A stretch of DNA of 64,000 nucleotides from Streptomyces sp. STR69 (GTDB taxonomy: Bacteria; Actinomycetota; Actinomycetes; Streptomycetales; Streptomycetaceae): assembly GCF_024519455.1 (NCBI RefSeq), contig NZ_JALJRY010000003.1, forward strand, positions 321,675 through 385,674, given 5' to 3'. Below the pieces are notes generated by a model that did no database searches, was not told where the DNA came from, and saw nothing but the letters and a program-made list of their open reading frames with translations. Positions 1-8,357 of this stretch are shown here, in pieces. Positions within the stretch are counted from its first letter, which is position 1. Every line of letters begins with the position of its first letter. A program made the position numbers and the translations under genes.

Positions 1-3000
1 AGGTCCCAGCGTTCGGCGAGCCGCGGGTCGGTGCGGTGCTGGCGGGTGAGCGGGGAGACGTCGGTCGGGAAGTCCTTGTAGAAGGTCGGCAGCCGGGTCG
101 GCTCCTCCACCAGCCGCTCGTACATCTCCAGTACGACGTCCCCGCGCGGGTCGTCGACGCCGTACGGCACCTTGGCGCGGTCGCAGAGCCGGTGCAGGGC
201 GGGCAGTTCGGTGTCGGCGTCGACGGACTCCCCCAGCGCCTCGGAGATGGCGCCGTAGACGGTCTTGACCGGCCAGGGGCCCGAGATGTCGTACTCCTCG
301 CCGTCCTTGCGGGCGACGGCGGAGCCGAAGGCGGCGGTGGCCGCGCCCTGGATGAGCTCGCGGGCGAGGTCGAGCATCACGTCGTAGTCGGCGTACGCCT
401 GGTAGGCCTCCAGCATCGTGAACTCGGGGTTGTGCTTGTAGGAGACGCCCTCGTTGCGGAAGGTGCGGCCCATCTCGAAGACCTTCTCCAGGCCGCCGAC
501 GCAGAGGCGCTTGAGGTACAGCTCCGGGGCGATGCGCAGATAGAGGTCGAGGTCGTAGGCGTTGATGTGGGTGGTGAAGGGGCGGGCGTTGGCGCCGCCG
601 TGGATCTGCTGGAGCATCGGGGTCTCGACCTCCAGGTAGCCGCGCTCCAACAGGCCCTGGCGCAGGGCCTGTACGGCGGTGGAGCGGGCGCGGAGCACAT
701 CGCGGGCGGCGGGGCTCGCGACCAGGTCGAGGTAGCGCATGCGGACCCTGGCCTCGGGGTCGGTGAGGCCCCGGTGTTTGTCGGGCAGGGGGCGCAGGCA
801 CTTGCCGGTGAGCTGCCAGGAGGTGACGAAGACGGTGGGCTCACCCTTGTCGCTGGTGCCCGCGCGGCCGGTGGCGGTGATGTGGTCGCCGATGTCGGTG
901 TCGGCGGTGAAGCGGTCGAGGTCGGGGCCCGACTCGGCGCGGGTGAGAGCGAGTTGGTGGTCGCCGGACCAGTCGCGCAGGGTGAGGAAGACGATGCCGC
1001 CGAGGTCGCGTACCCGCATGACCCGCCCGGCGACGGTGACTTGGTCCCCCGCGCGGACCTCGGCGAGGGTGTGGGTGCGCTGCGGGACGCCGACCGGGTA
1101 GGGGTCGGTGCCGGTGGCGATCAGGCGGTCGAGGGTGCGGTGCCGGACGCGGACCTGTTCGGGCAGTCCGCTGTCCGGACCGTCGGTCCCGGCCTCGTCC
1201 CCTCCGTCGAGGCCGAGCGCCGACAGGGACGGCAGCCCTGCGGTGGTCGCGGGCCGCTGTCCGCTCTTCGGGTGCCCCTTTCCCCAGAGTTGGCGCAGCG
1301 ACGGTACGGAGACGAAGCCCTCGGCGATGCCGGAGGCGAGGCTGATCCGGGCCAGGGAGGCGGTCTCGCCGTAGCAGATGAAGCGGGGGTACCACTCGGG
1401 TTGGTACTTGGCGTTGGAGCGGTAAAGGGCCTCCAGTTGCCACCACTTGGAGAAGAACAGCAGCAGGCGGCGCCACAGGCGGAGAACCGGTCCCGCGCCG
1501 ATGCGGGCGCCCTCCTCGAAGGCCGAGCGGAACACGGCGAAGTTGAGGGAGATGCGGTGGACGCCCAACTTCGGTGCGGTGGCGCAGAGTTCGGCGACCA
1601 TGAACTCCATGACGCCGTTGGGGGCGGTACGGTCGCGGCGCATCAGGTCGAGGGAGACGCCGTCGGTGCCCCAGGGGACGAGGGAGAGCAGGGCGAGCAA
1701 CTTGCCGTCCTCGCCCAGGGCTTCTACGAGGAGGCAGTCGCCGTCGGCCGGGTCGCCGAGGCGGTCCAGGGCCATGGAGAAGCCGCGTTCGGTCTCGGTG
1801 TCGCGCCAGGCGTCGGCGCGGTCGACGACCTCTTCCATCTCGGCGTCGGTGAGGGTGGCGTGGCGGCGGATCCGGCAGGTGGCACCGGCGCGGCGGACGC
1901 GGCCGACGGCCTGGCGGGTGACGCGCATGTCGCGTCCTGCGAGGTCGAAGCCGGCGACGTGCAGGATGGCCTCGTCGCCGAGTTGGAGGGCGCCGAGCCC
2001 GGCGCGGGCGAAGGCCTTCGCGCCGTCCTCGGAGGCGCCCATCACCGCGGGGGCCCAGGCGTGCCGGCGGGCCAGGTCGAGCCAGGCGGCGATGGCGTGC
2101 GGCCAGGCCTCGCGGTCGCCGACCGGGTCGCCGCTGGCGAGGCAGACGCCGGCCTCGACGCGGTAGGTGACGGCCGCCTTGCCGCTGGGTGAGAAGACGA
2201 CGGCCTTGTCGCGCCGGGTGGCGAAGTAGCCGAGGGAGTCCTGGCCGCCGTAGGCCTTCAGGAGGGCGCGGATGCGGTCCTCCTCGTCGCCGTGCAGGGC
2301 CGCTTCGAGGCGCTGGGAGCGGAAGAGGACGGTGGCCGCGTTGAGGAGGGCGAGCGCGCCGAAGAGGCCGAGCAGGAAGAACAGGGCGCGGGGCGGGCGG
2401 CCGTCGAAGGAGCGGCCGGAGACCAGGCCGCCGCAGACGCGGTCGGCGGCCCAGCCCAGGTGCTGGCTCTCGGGGAGTGTGCCGGGGAACAGGGAGACCA
2501 GTCCCCAGCCGGCCAGGATCGCGACGGCCAGCCCGGCGAAGAGGACGGCGAGGGCTCGTCGTACGGCCGCGCGGCGGGAGGCGGCGTAGAACTGCCTGCG
2601 GGCGACGATCAGCAGGACCAGCAGCAGGGCGCAGACGATCAGGGACGGGAGGGACTCGGCGTACAGGCCGAGGGCCACGCCGAGGACGTCGGTCAGGACG
2701 AGCAGGCCCAGATAGACGACGACCAGCCACCAGGCGATCTTCTTGCGGGCGGCGGTCGCGGCGGCCAGCAGGAACAGGAAGACCGCGTAGGCGAGGTTGG
2801 CGCTGACCGGGACGATGAGGAGGTCGAGGAAACGGACCACTGGGCGCAGCACGCGGCGCAGCGGGGCGATGAGGGCCAGCAGGACACAGAGCAGGCCGAG
2901 GGCGCCGAAGAAGGTCGCGAAGCCCTCGGGCACCCTGCTGAGGAGACCGTGGCCGGGCGACCGTACCGGAGCCTTGGTGTCCTTGGACCCGGGCGCCTCC

Positions 3001-3014
3001 ACGGTGGCAGTCAT
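1..3014 (-). CDS. lysX: Bifunctional lysylphosphatidylglycerol synthase / lysyl-tRNA synthetase, C-terminus cut by window edge
   Basis: About 1,004 codons are visible from an ATG at 3014. The N-terminal ~260 residues are a run of hydrophobic helices as in MprF-type proteins. A DUF2156 (GNAT-like aminoacyl-phosphatidylglycerol synthase) domain follows at roughly residues 280-560. Next come an OB-fold and a class II LysRS core, with motif 2 FRNEGVSYKHNPEFTMLE encoded near 420-470. In this family the synthetase half charges tRNA-Lys and the MprF half transfers lysine to phosphatidylglycerol in the membrane, which lowers surface charge and raises resistance to cationic peptides. Only the last part of the LysRS domain should be missing. 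It is divergent from the universal stress protein gene, 89 bp away. Confidence 0.95.
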   Translation of the reverse strand, partial: MTATVEAPGSKDTKAPVRSPGHGLLSRVPEGFATFFGALGLLCVLLALIAPLRRVLRPVVRFLDLLIVPVSANLAYAVFLFLLAAATAARKKIAWWLVVVYLGLLVLTDVLGVALGLYAESLPSLIVCALLLVLLIVARRQFYAASRRAAVRRALAVLFAGLAVAILAGWGLVSLFPGTLPESQHLGWAADRVCGGLVSGRSFDGRPPRALFFLLGLFGALALLNAATVLFRSQRLEAALHGDEEDRIRALLKAYGGQDSLGYFATRRDKAVVFSPSGKAAVTYRVEAGVCLASGDPVGDREAWPHAIAAWLDLARRHAWAPAVMGASEDGAKAFARAGLGALQLGDEAILHVAGFDLAGRDMRVTRQAVGRVRRAGATCRIRRHATLTDAEMEEVVDRADAWRDTETERGFSMALDRLGDPADGDCLLVEALGEDGKLLALLSLVPWGTDGVSLDLMRRDRTAPNGVMEFMVAELCATAPKLGVHRISLNFAVFRSAFEEGARIGAGPVLRLWRRLLLFFSKWWQLEALYRSNAKYQPEWYPRFICYGETASLARISLASGIAEGFVSVPSLRQLWGKGHPKSGQRPATTAGLPSLSALGLDGGDEAGTDGPDSGLPEQVRVRHRTLDRLIATGTDPYPVGVPQRTHTLAEVRAGDQVTVAGRVMRVRDLGGIVFLTLRDWSGDHQLALTRAESGPDLDRFTADTDIGDHITATGRAGTSDKGEPTVFVTSWQLTGKCLRPLPDKHRGLTDPEARVRMRYLDLVASPAARDVLRARSTAVQALRQGLLERGYLEVETPMLQQIHGGANARPFTTHINAYDLDLYLRIAPELYLKRLCVGGLEKVFEMGRTFRNEGVSYKHNPEFTMLEAYQAYADYDVMLDLARELIQGAATAAFGSAVARKDGEEYDISGPWPVKTVYGAISEALGESVDADTELPALHRLCDRAKVPYGVDDPRGDVVLEMYERLVEEPTRLPTFYKDFPTDVSPLTRQHRTDPRLAERWD

Positions 3015-3103
3015 GCTTCCGACTGTAGGAACACGGCGGGCCGCGCGCCCGTCGAGAACTCCGGGGCGGTTCGGGACCTGCGGGTTCAGATAGCCTCACA
3101 GCC

Positions 3104-3565
3104 GTGACGGAACAGCACTCAACTCAGTTCGAGCGGGGCACGGACGGGCCAAAGGTCATCGTCGCCGGAGTGGACGGCTCCGAGTCCTCGTTCCGGGCCG
3201 CGGCATACGCCGCCGGCCTGGCCCGGCGGCAGCACGCGCTGCTTGCCCTCGTGTACGTGCAGCCGGTGCTGGCGGCGGGCGCGGCCGTGGGGGCGCCGGT
3301 CGCCGAGACGACCGACGAGATCGCCGAGGACCTGGTCGCCCAGATCCGGCACGAGACCGAGCGGGTGAAGGGGATATTCGACATCCGGTGGGAGTTCCAC
3401 ACGTTCCGTGGCGACCCCTACGGCGGCCTGGTGAAGGCCGCCGACGAGCTGAAGGCCGACGCGGTCATCGTCGGCGCCTCCGAACAGGCCGGCCACCGGA
3501 TCATCGGGTCGGTCGCGGTGCGGTTGGTGAAGGCGGGGCGGTGGCCGGTGACTGTGGTGCCGTAG
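3104..3565 (+). CDS. Universal stress protein (UspA family), single domain
   Basis: 153 aa from a GTG start. The fold signature is clear: the beta1 strand KVIVAGVDGSESS near residue 20, and a C-terminal VIVGASEQAG...GSVAVRLVK...PVTVVP block. ATP-binding Usp proteins carry G-x2-G-x9-G(S/T); here the second glycine is absent (GASEQAGH), so nucleotide binding may be altered. Single-domain Usps are cytoplasmic dimers linked to stress and stationary phase. The gene stands alone, divergent from lysX and convergent with the hydrolase that ends 8 bp downstream. Confidence 0.9.
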   Translation: MTEQHSTQFERGTDGPKVIVAGVDGSESSFRAAAYAAGLARRQHALLALVYVQPVLAAGAAVGAPVAETTDEIAEDLVAQIRHETERVKGIFDIRWEFHTFRGDPYGGLVKAADELKADAVIVGASEQAGHRIIGSVAVRLVKAGRWPVTVVP

Positions 3566-3572
3566 GGCAGTG

Positions 3573-4400
3573 TCAGAGGGAGTGCAGGAAGTCCAGGAGG
3601 ATCGCGTTGAACTCCTCGGGCTTCTCCATGTTCGGGTAGTGGGCGGCGCTCTCGATCGTGGTCGAGCGGCCGTTCGGGACCGTGTCGGTGAAGCGGTTCG
3701 CCATGGCGATGCTGTCGGGCCAGTCGAGGGCGCCGTGGATCGCGAGGACCGGGGCGTCGAGTTTCGGGACGCGGGGCCAGGGGTCGCCCAACGGGACGTA
3801 CCAGTCCCGCTCGCCGGGGGTGTGCTTGGCGAGCGTGTGGGAGGTCAGTTCGCGCAGGCGCCGGATTACGGACGGGTCGACCTCGTCCGGCGTGCGGTGC
3901 GGGCCCGCCACCCCCTGTGCGAAATGGTCGAGCCAGCCCGTGAGGTCACCGGCGGCGAGCAACTGCCCGACGCGGGCCTGGCGTTCGAGCAGCTGGGGGT
4001 CGGTGTACTCGAACGCGCTGGTGCCGGCGCCGGAGACGACGATCGCCCGGACCAGGTCGGGGTGTTCCAGCGCGGTGTCGGTGGCGACGGCCGCGCCCAT
4101 GCACAGGCCGACCAGGACAGCGGGGCCCAGGTCGAGGTGGTGCAGGAGTCCCGCGAGGTCGTCGGCCCAGCGGAACGGCCTGCTCGCGTTGGCCGAGAAG
4201 CCGTGGCCGCGGATGTCGGGGGCGATCACGCGGAAGTCGCGGGCGAGGACCGGTATCTGGTCGTCGAAGACGCGGTGGTCGGCGAAGCCTGAGTGGAGGA
4301 GGACCACGGGGTCGCCGGTGCCCACGTCCCGGTAGGCGAGGTTCCCGTCGGCAGATGCGAAGAAGCTCAGTTCCGAAGCAAGTTCCGAAGCAGCTGTCAT
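3573..4400 (-). CDS. Alpha/beta hydrolase with Cys in the nucleophile elbow
   Basis: 275 aa from ATG at 4400. The reading frame stays open upstream, but this ATG is preferred because it lies at the edge of the divergent operator and just before the conserved N-terminus. Family features are HSGFADH (oxyanion region), DIRGHGFS, the nucleophile elbow VGLCMGAA, an Asp in ALDWPD and a His in SAAHYPN. The elbow is G-x-C-x-G: residue 100 is Cys (TGC, complement of 4101-4103) instead of the usual Ser. This resembles dienelactone hydrolases more than ordinary esterases; the substrate is unknown. It is divergent from a MarR gene that probably controls it. Confidence 0.9.
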   Translation of the reverse strand: MTAASELASELSFFASADGNLAYRDVGTGDPVVLLHSGFADHRVFDDQIPVLARDFRVIAPDIRGHGFSANASRPFRWADDLAGLLHHLDLGPAVLVGLCMGAAVATDTALEHPDLVRAIVVSGAGTSAFEYTDPQLLERQARVGQLLAAGDLTGWLDHFAQGVAGPHRTPDEVDPSVIRRLRELTSHTLAKHTPGERDWYVPLGDPWPRVPKLDAPVLAIHGALDWPDSIAMANRFTDTVPNGRSTTIESAAHYPNMEKPEEFNAILLDFLHSL

Positions 4401-4448
4401 GACAACCAAGGTGTCATCTTCGGGAAGGGTTGGCAACCCAGGTGTCAT
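4395..4448. promoter_or_regulatory. Probable MarR operator region between the hydrolase and marR genes
   Basis: The 57-bp divergent gap and adjoining start contain two 16-bp direct repeats, 4402-4417 and 4433-4448, identical at 14 of 16 positions and 31 bp apart, about three helical turns. The first copy lies in an inverted repeat ATGACA-N7-TGTCAT (4399-4417), and a second palindrome TGTCATGACA (4395-4404) overlaps the hydrolase start codon. A 13-bp palindrome GGGTTGGCAACCC sits at about 4428-4440. MarR proteins typically bind such sites between themselves and a divergent target. Binding is inferred. Confidence 0.6.
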
Positions 4449-4457
4449 GATGGACCG

Positions 4458-4928
4458 GTGAACGACTCCCCTCCCCTGTCCCCCGACGAACTCGGCCACC
4501 GCCTCACCGAGGTGTTCGACCTGGTGGGCCCGCTCTACCGGCGCGCCCTGCGCAAGGTCGAGCAGGGCGAACCGGTCGAGGGGGTCTCCGTCGGCGTACG
4601 CGCCGTACTGGACCTGCTGCGGCAGCACGGGCCCATGACGGTGCCCCAGATGGGCCGGACCCTGGCCCTGAGCCGGCAGTTCGTGCAGCGGATGGTCAAC
4701 GAGGCTGCGGTCCACGGCTGGGTGGAGGTCACGCCCAACCCCGCGCATCAGCGGTCCTCCCTGATCCGGCTCACGGAGGAGGGGCGGTCCGTCATCACGT
4801 CCGTCCTCGGCCGCGAGCACTCCCTGAACCGCCAGGTCGGCGGCGATCTGACCGACGCCGAGGTCAGCGCGTGCGTGCGGGTGCTCACCGAGATCCTCAG
4901 GACCTTCGACCACGTGGACGTGGACTGA
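4458..4928 (+). CDS. MarR-family transcriptional regulator
   Basis: 156 aa from a GTG at 4458; ATGs at 4447 and 4450 are in other frames. A winged helix is visible at about residues 45-105: LDLLRQHGPMTVPQMGRTLAL, then the recognition helix SRQFVQRMVNEAAVHGWVEV, then the wing NPAHQRSSLIRLTEEG. C-terminal helices for dimerisation follow. MarR proteins usually repress a neighbouring catabolic or efflux gene and are released by a small aromatic ligand. The neighbour here is the divergent alpha/beta hydrolase, and paired repeats in the gap fit autoregulation and co-regulation. Confidence 0.9.
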   Translation: MNDSPPLSPDELGHRLTEVFDLVGPLYRRALRKVEQGEPVEGVSVGVRAVLDLLRQHGPMTVPQMGRTLALSRQFVQRMVNEAAVHGWVEVTPNPAHQRSSLIRLTEEGRSVITSVLGREHSLNRQVGGDLTDAEVSACVRVLTEILRTFDHVDVD

Positions 4929-4953
4929 CCGTCCGCCACTTCCCCGTCACGAG

Positions 4954-6096
4954 CTACTTCCCCATCACCAGCCCGTCCTTCGCCGCGCCCCGGCCGAGCA
5001 CCACCTCGCGGATGCGGTCGCGGTCCCCGGTCAACTCGGCGCCCTGGGCGATCGCCCGGTTGACGTCGACGACCCGGCCCGCGTCGACGTCGAACAGTTG
5101 CGGGACGAACTCCGCCTTGGCCACCTCCCATCGCGCGCCGGGCCGGGCGGGCGGCACGAAGGTGAAGCGGGCGAGGGTGCTCGTGTTGCCGCCGGGGTCC
5201 TGGGTGCCCGCGTTGTCGTACATCTCGCCGGTGACCTGGTCGCCGAGCCCGTAGACGACCCAGGTGCCGTTGACCTTCTCGTACGCCTGCGGGGTGCGGG
5301 CGTGGGTGCCGAGAATCAGGTCGATGTCGGGGCGGCCGGCGGTGCGGGCTGCGGTGAGTTCGCCGGCCAGGGCGACCTGTTGCGGGTCGGGCGCGTCCTG
5401 GCCCGGTGTGCCCCAGCGCAGGGAGACGACGACCACGTCGGCACCCGCGCGCCGGGCGTCGCGGGCGTCGGCGAGGATGCGGGCCGGGTCGAGGAGGTTG
5501 ACGGACCAGGGCTCGCCCGCCGGGAGCGGAACGCCGTTCGTGTCGGCGGTGTAGGCGAGGTGGGCGACCTTCGCGGGCCCGGCGCGCAGCAGCGTGACCG
5601 TGCGCGCCTCGGCGTCGCCGCGCGCCGTTCCCGCGTGCCGTACGCCGGCGCCGTCGAGGGTGTCGAGGGTGTGCTGGATGCCGAACGGGCCGTCGTCCAG
5701 GCTGTGGTCGGAGGCGGTGGAGCAGCTGTCGTAGCCCGTCGCGGCGAGGGCCCGGGCCTCCTCGGGCGGAGAGTCGAAGAACGGGGCGCCGGTGCGGTCG
5801 CCGTAGGCGGTCTCGATGTGACACAGCGCCAGGTCGGCCCGGGAGACGAGGGGTTGGACGCCGGAGAGCATCGGCGCGAAGTCGTAGCCGGTGCCGCCCG
5901 CGTCGAAACGGGCGCGGTCGAGGACGGCGCCGTGCGGGAGGATGCCGCCGGCGGCGACCAGGGTGAAGCCGCGGGCGGCGGGGGGTGCCGGGCGGCCGGC
6001 GGCCTTCGGGTCGTGGTGCTGGGCCTGGCAGGCGGCGGCCGCGGCGAGAATGCCCACCAGGGCGACGGCCACCAGTCGTCTGCGTGCGATCATCAA
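4954..6096 (-). CDS. CapA-family lipoprotein (poly-gamma-glutamate capsule-like metallophosphatase fold)
   Basis: 380 aa with a lipoprotein signal: basic start MMIARRR, hydrophobic stretch, lipobox AAAC at about residue 23. The remainder matches the PGA_cap/CapA fold: FTLVAAGG, the CHIETAYGD metal-site region, VVSLRWG, DLILGTHARTPQ and VVYGLGDQV near the C-terminus. CapA proteins resemble calcineurin-type phosphoesterases and act outside the membrane in capsule or cell-wall related processes. No capB/capC genes are near, so a role in poly-gamma-glutamate synthesis is unlikely. The second Met (6093) is an equally possible start. Confidence 0.88.
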   Translation of the reverse strand: MMIARRRLVAVALVGILAAAAACQAQHHDPKAAGRPAPPAARGFTLVAAGGILPHGAVLDRARFDAGGTGYDFAPMLSGVQPLVSRADLALCHIETAYGDRTGAPFFDSPPEEARALAATGYDSCSTASDHSLDDGPFGIQHTLDTLDGAGVRHAGTARGDAEARTVTLLRAGPAKVAHLAYTADTNGVPLPAGEPWSVNLLDPARILADARDARRAGADVVVVSLRWGTPGQDAPDPQQVALAGELTAARTAGRPDIDLILGTHARTPQAYEKVNGTWVVYGLGDQVTGEMYDNAGTQDPGGNTSTLARFTFVPPARPGARWEVAKAEFVPQLFDVDAGRVVDVNRAIAQGAELTGDRDRIREVVLGRGAAKDGLVMGK

Positions 6097-6315
6097 TTCA
6101 CCCCACTGTGGTCATATTTACCCACCGATAGGTATGAACCTCAGCGCCCCCGCAAACGGCTTCGGGCCCCTCATGACCCGTCCGGTGTGCGCGTGTGGGG
6201 GATCACCGGGTGGCGCGGACCGTTCGTCGCACCGTTCGTCGACGCGATCGACCGTCCGCCGCAGCCCCCTGCGCGCGCCCTGTCCCCGGGCCGCACGCTG
6301 CGATGCCATACGGCC

Positions 6316-6861
6316 ATGACGGCCGGACCCACGCTCACCCACGGAACGACCGCCGAGCACGAGCTCGCCGCACTGCAGCGCGAGCACGGCAGGCCGCTGT
6401 TCGCACTGCTGCTCCGGCTCTGCGACGGCGACCGCCAGCGCGCCGAGGACCTCGTCCAGGAGACCCTGGTACGGGCCTGGCAGCACCCCGAGGCGTTGCG
6501 CGCCGACGACTTCGAGTCCGTACGGCCCTGGCTGCTGACGGTGGGCCGGCGGCTCGCCATCGACGCGCGGCGGGCCCGGCAGGCGCGACCGCCCGAGGTC
6601 GGGGACGCGGTGCTGGAGAACGCGCGCGTCTGTGCCGATCACGCGGAACGGTCGGCGGCGACGCTCGATGTGCGGGAGGCTGTGAAGACTCTCACTCCGG
6701 AGCACCGTGAAGTCCTGGTGCTCGTGTACTTCCAGGGGGCGAGTGTGGCGGAGGCCGCGGCGGCCCTCGGGATTCCGCCCGGTACGGTGAAGTCCCGTGC
6801 CTATTACGCGCTCCGCGCCCTGCGCCGGGTGCTTCCCGGCTATGCGGCCGACCTGCGGTGA
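6316..6861 (+). CDS. ECF-type RNA polymerase sigma factor
   Basis: 181 aa from ATG 6316. Region 2 is visible as LFALLLRLCDGDRQRAEDLVQETLVRAW with RPWLLTVGRRLAIDARR (residues ~30-90). Region 4 is visible as LTPEHREVLVLVYFQGASVAEAAAALGIPPGTVKSRAYYALRALRRVL (~125-172). There is no region 3, so this is an extracytoplasmic-function sigma factor. The reading frame is open far upstream, but homology begins just after this ATG. A gene for an unknown protein and a zinc-binding membrane anti-sigma factor follow on the same strand, and the latter probably holds this sigma factor inactive. Confidence 0.93.
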   Translation: MTAGPTLTHGTTAEHELAALQREHGRPLFALLLRLCDGDRQRAEDLVQETLVRAWQHPEALRADDFESVRPWLLTVGRRLAIDARRARQARPPEVGDAVLENARVCADHAERSAATLDVREAVKTLTPEHREVLVLVYFQGASVAEAAAALGIPPGTVKSRAYYALRALRRVLPGYAADLR

Positions 6862-7018
6862 AACCAACTCCTTAGTCAAACCTCCGTAAAGCGCCTTGCT
6901 CAGGACCCCGGTTGAGTAATCGGCTGTCCTCATCCGTGTTCCGGACTGGGGGGCTCGGGGGTTCCTGACGGAGCCTCGGGCCGGGCGACGCGCACGCACC
7001 GGAGGAAGGCAGGAAGGG

Positions 7019-7534
7019 ATGCTGCACAGAGGTCAAGAGAGCACGGACGGCACCGGCGGCGGTGAACTCACCGTCCCCATGGCCTGGTTGTACGCCGAGT
7101 ACATCGCCGACGAACTGCTGCGGACCGGCGACCTGATGCCGCCGACGTCCTTCGAGTTCCGCGCGGGACGGGACGCGCTGGCGCTGACCATCTTCCTCTC
7201 CGACACGGACGGCGAATTGTCCGGTATCAGGGTGGTCACCCAACTTGAGACCTGGCTTTCGCTCACGGCGTACGACCAGCCGTGGCAGGACTGGGTCGGT
7301 GAACGTATGTCCAAGTTGACGGCGGAGGCGGTCGAGGCCGGCGTCGACGCACCGGACCTCGCGCTGGCGGAGAACGCCTGGCGCTGGCTGGAGGAGACCG
7401 AGCTGCTCGCGCCCGATCTGGACGCGGTACCGGGAGGCGGTCCGGTGACCGGTGAGGACGACGGGCCGAAGGTCTGGACGCCCGCCTGGCAGCTGGGTCT
7501 GCCGCTCGGCCATCTCGCCATCCATCTTTTTTGA
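7019..7534 (+). CDS. Unknown acidic protein between sigma factor and anti-sigma factor
   Basis: 171 aa, ATG preceded by a strong GGAGGAAGG-type ribosome binding site. I do not recognise a named domain. The sequence is acidic and soluble, with no signal peptide or membrane segment, and is rich in Trp and aromatic residues (MAWLYAEYIADELLRTG, WLSLTAYDQPWQDWVGERM, NAWRWLEET, AWQLGLPLGHLAIHLF). It lies 157 bp after the sigma gene and 141 bp before the anti-sigma gene. It may belong to the same signalling unit, but nothing in the protein proves it. Confidence 0.75.
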   Translation: MLHRGQESTDGTGGGELTVPMAWLYAEYIADELLRTGDLMPPTSFEFRAGRDALALTIFLSDTDGELSGIRVVTQLETWLSLTAYDQPWQDWVGERMSKLTAEAVEAGVDAPDLALAENAWRWLEETELLAPDLDAVPGGGPVTGEDDGPKVWTPAWQLGLPLGHLAIHLF

Positions 7535-7675
7535 AACAAGGACCAATCCATGGGTTCGACCGCTACGAATTCGTGATGGCGATTCTGTGTGCGCCTTGAG
7601 TGATTCGACGGGCTGGTGCGTACCGATGGGAGCAAGGAGTAACCCCACCCGCACCTAACGGCACGAGGATTCGTC

Positions 7676-8326
7676 ATGAGGTCCCTGGAAAGGCATCGCG
7701 ACGTCGGCGCGTACGCGCTCGGCGTGCTGGACGAGGCGGAGGCCTTCCGCTTCGAGGATCACCTCATGGAGTGCACTAGCTGCGCGGCTCATGTGACCGA
7801 ATTCGGTCCCGCCTCACGGCAGTTGATGCTGTACCGGCGGGCGACGCCGCGCTCAGTGCACCCCATGGCGCAACCCGGGCCCCGGCTGCTGGACCGGTTG
7901 CTCGGCGAGGTGACGGCCCGGCAGCGGGCCGGACGGCGACGTTTTCTGTACGCCGTGGCCGCCTCGGTGGTACTGGCCGTGGGCGGCCCCGCGGTGGCGA
8001 CGCTCGCCAAGGGCGGCGACGGGGCCGTGCAACTCACCGCGACCGACGCCAAGTCGGGCGTGTGGGCACAGGTCACGGCCGCGAACGAGAACTACGGCAG
8101 TGATGTGTCCCTCAAGATCAAGGACGGCGCGGGCCCCCGCTCCTGTCGTCTCGTGGTCGTCGGACGGGACGGTTCCGAGCAGGTCGTGACCAGTTGGAAC
8201 GTGCCCGCACACGACGCCACGATGATCACGATGCAGGGCGGCGCGGCGATGCACCCCGACGAGATCGACCACTACGACGTCCGAACGGCCGACGGCCGGC
8301 AACTGGTCCGGCTCATGTCCCACTGA
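7676..8326 (+). CDS. Membrane zinc-binding anti-sigma factor (ZAS type)
   Basis: 216 aa. The cytoplasmic N-terminus carries the zinc-associated anti-sigma motif H-x3-C-x2-C (HLMECTSCAAH, residues ~29-39), with a upstream His (RHRDVGAYALGVLDE) completing the usual site. One transmembrane helix lies at about residues 88-112 (RRRFLYAVAASVVLAVGGPAVATLA). The extracellular part (~100 residues) contains a beta-rich module (VQLTATDAKSGVWAQVTA...TSWNVPAHDATMITM). Such proteins hold their ECF partner at the membrane until an envelope signal releases it; the partner here is most likely the sigma factor at 6316-6861. Confidence 0.9.
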   Translation: MRSLERHRDVGAYALGVLDEAEAFRFEDHLMECTSCAAHVTEFGPASRQLMLYRRATPRSVHPMAQPGPRLLDRLLGEVTARQRAGRRRFLYAVAASVVLAVGGPAVATLAKGGDGAVQLTATDAKSGVWAQVTAANENYGSDVSLKIKDGAGPRSCRLVVVGRDGSEQVVTSWNVPAHDATMITMQGGAAMHPDEIDHYDVRTADGRQLVRLMSH

Positions 8327-8357
8327 AGTCCCGCCCCGCGGCGACCGGTTGGCGCGC

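Noticed and set aside
36..2192. Long plus-strand open frame across lysX
   Set aside because: It mirrors the minus-strand LysX coding sequence, has low-complexity Gly/Ala/Val-rich translation and no recognisable domain; the minus frame shows clear MprF and LysRS motifs.
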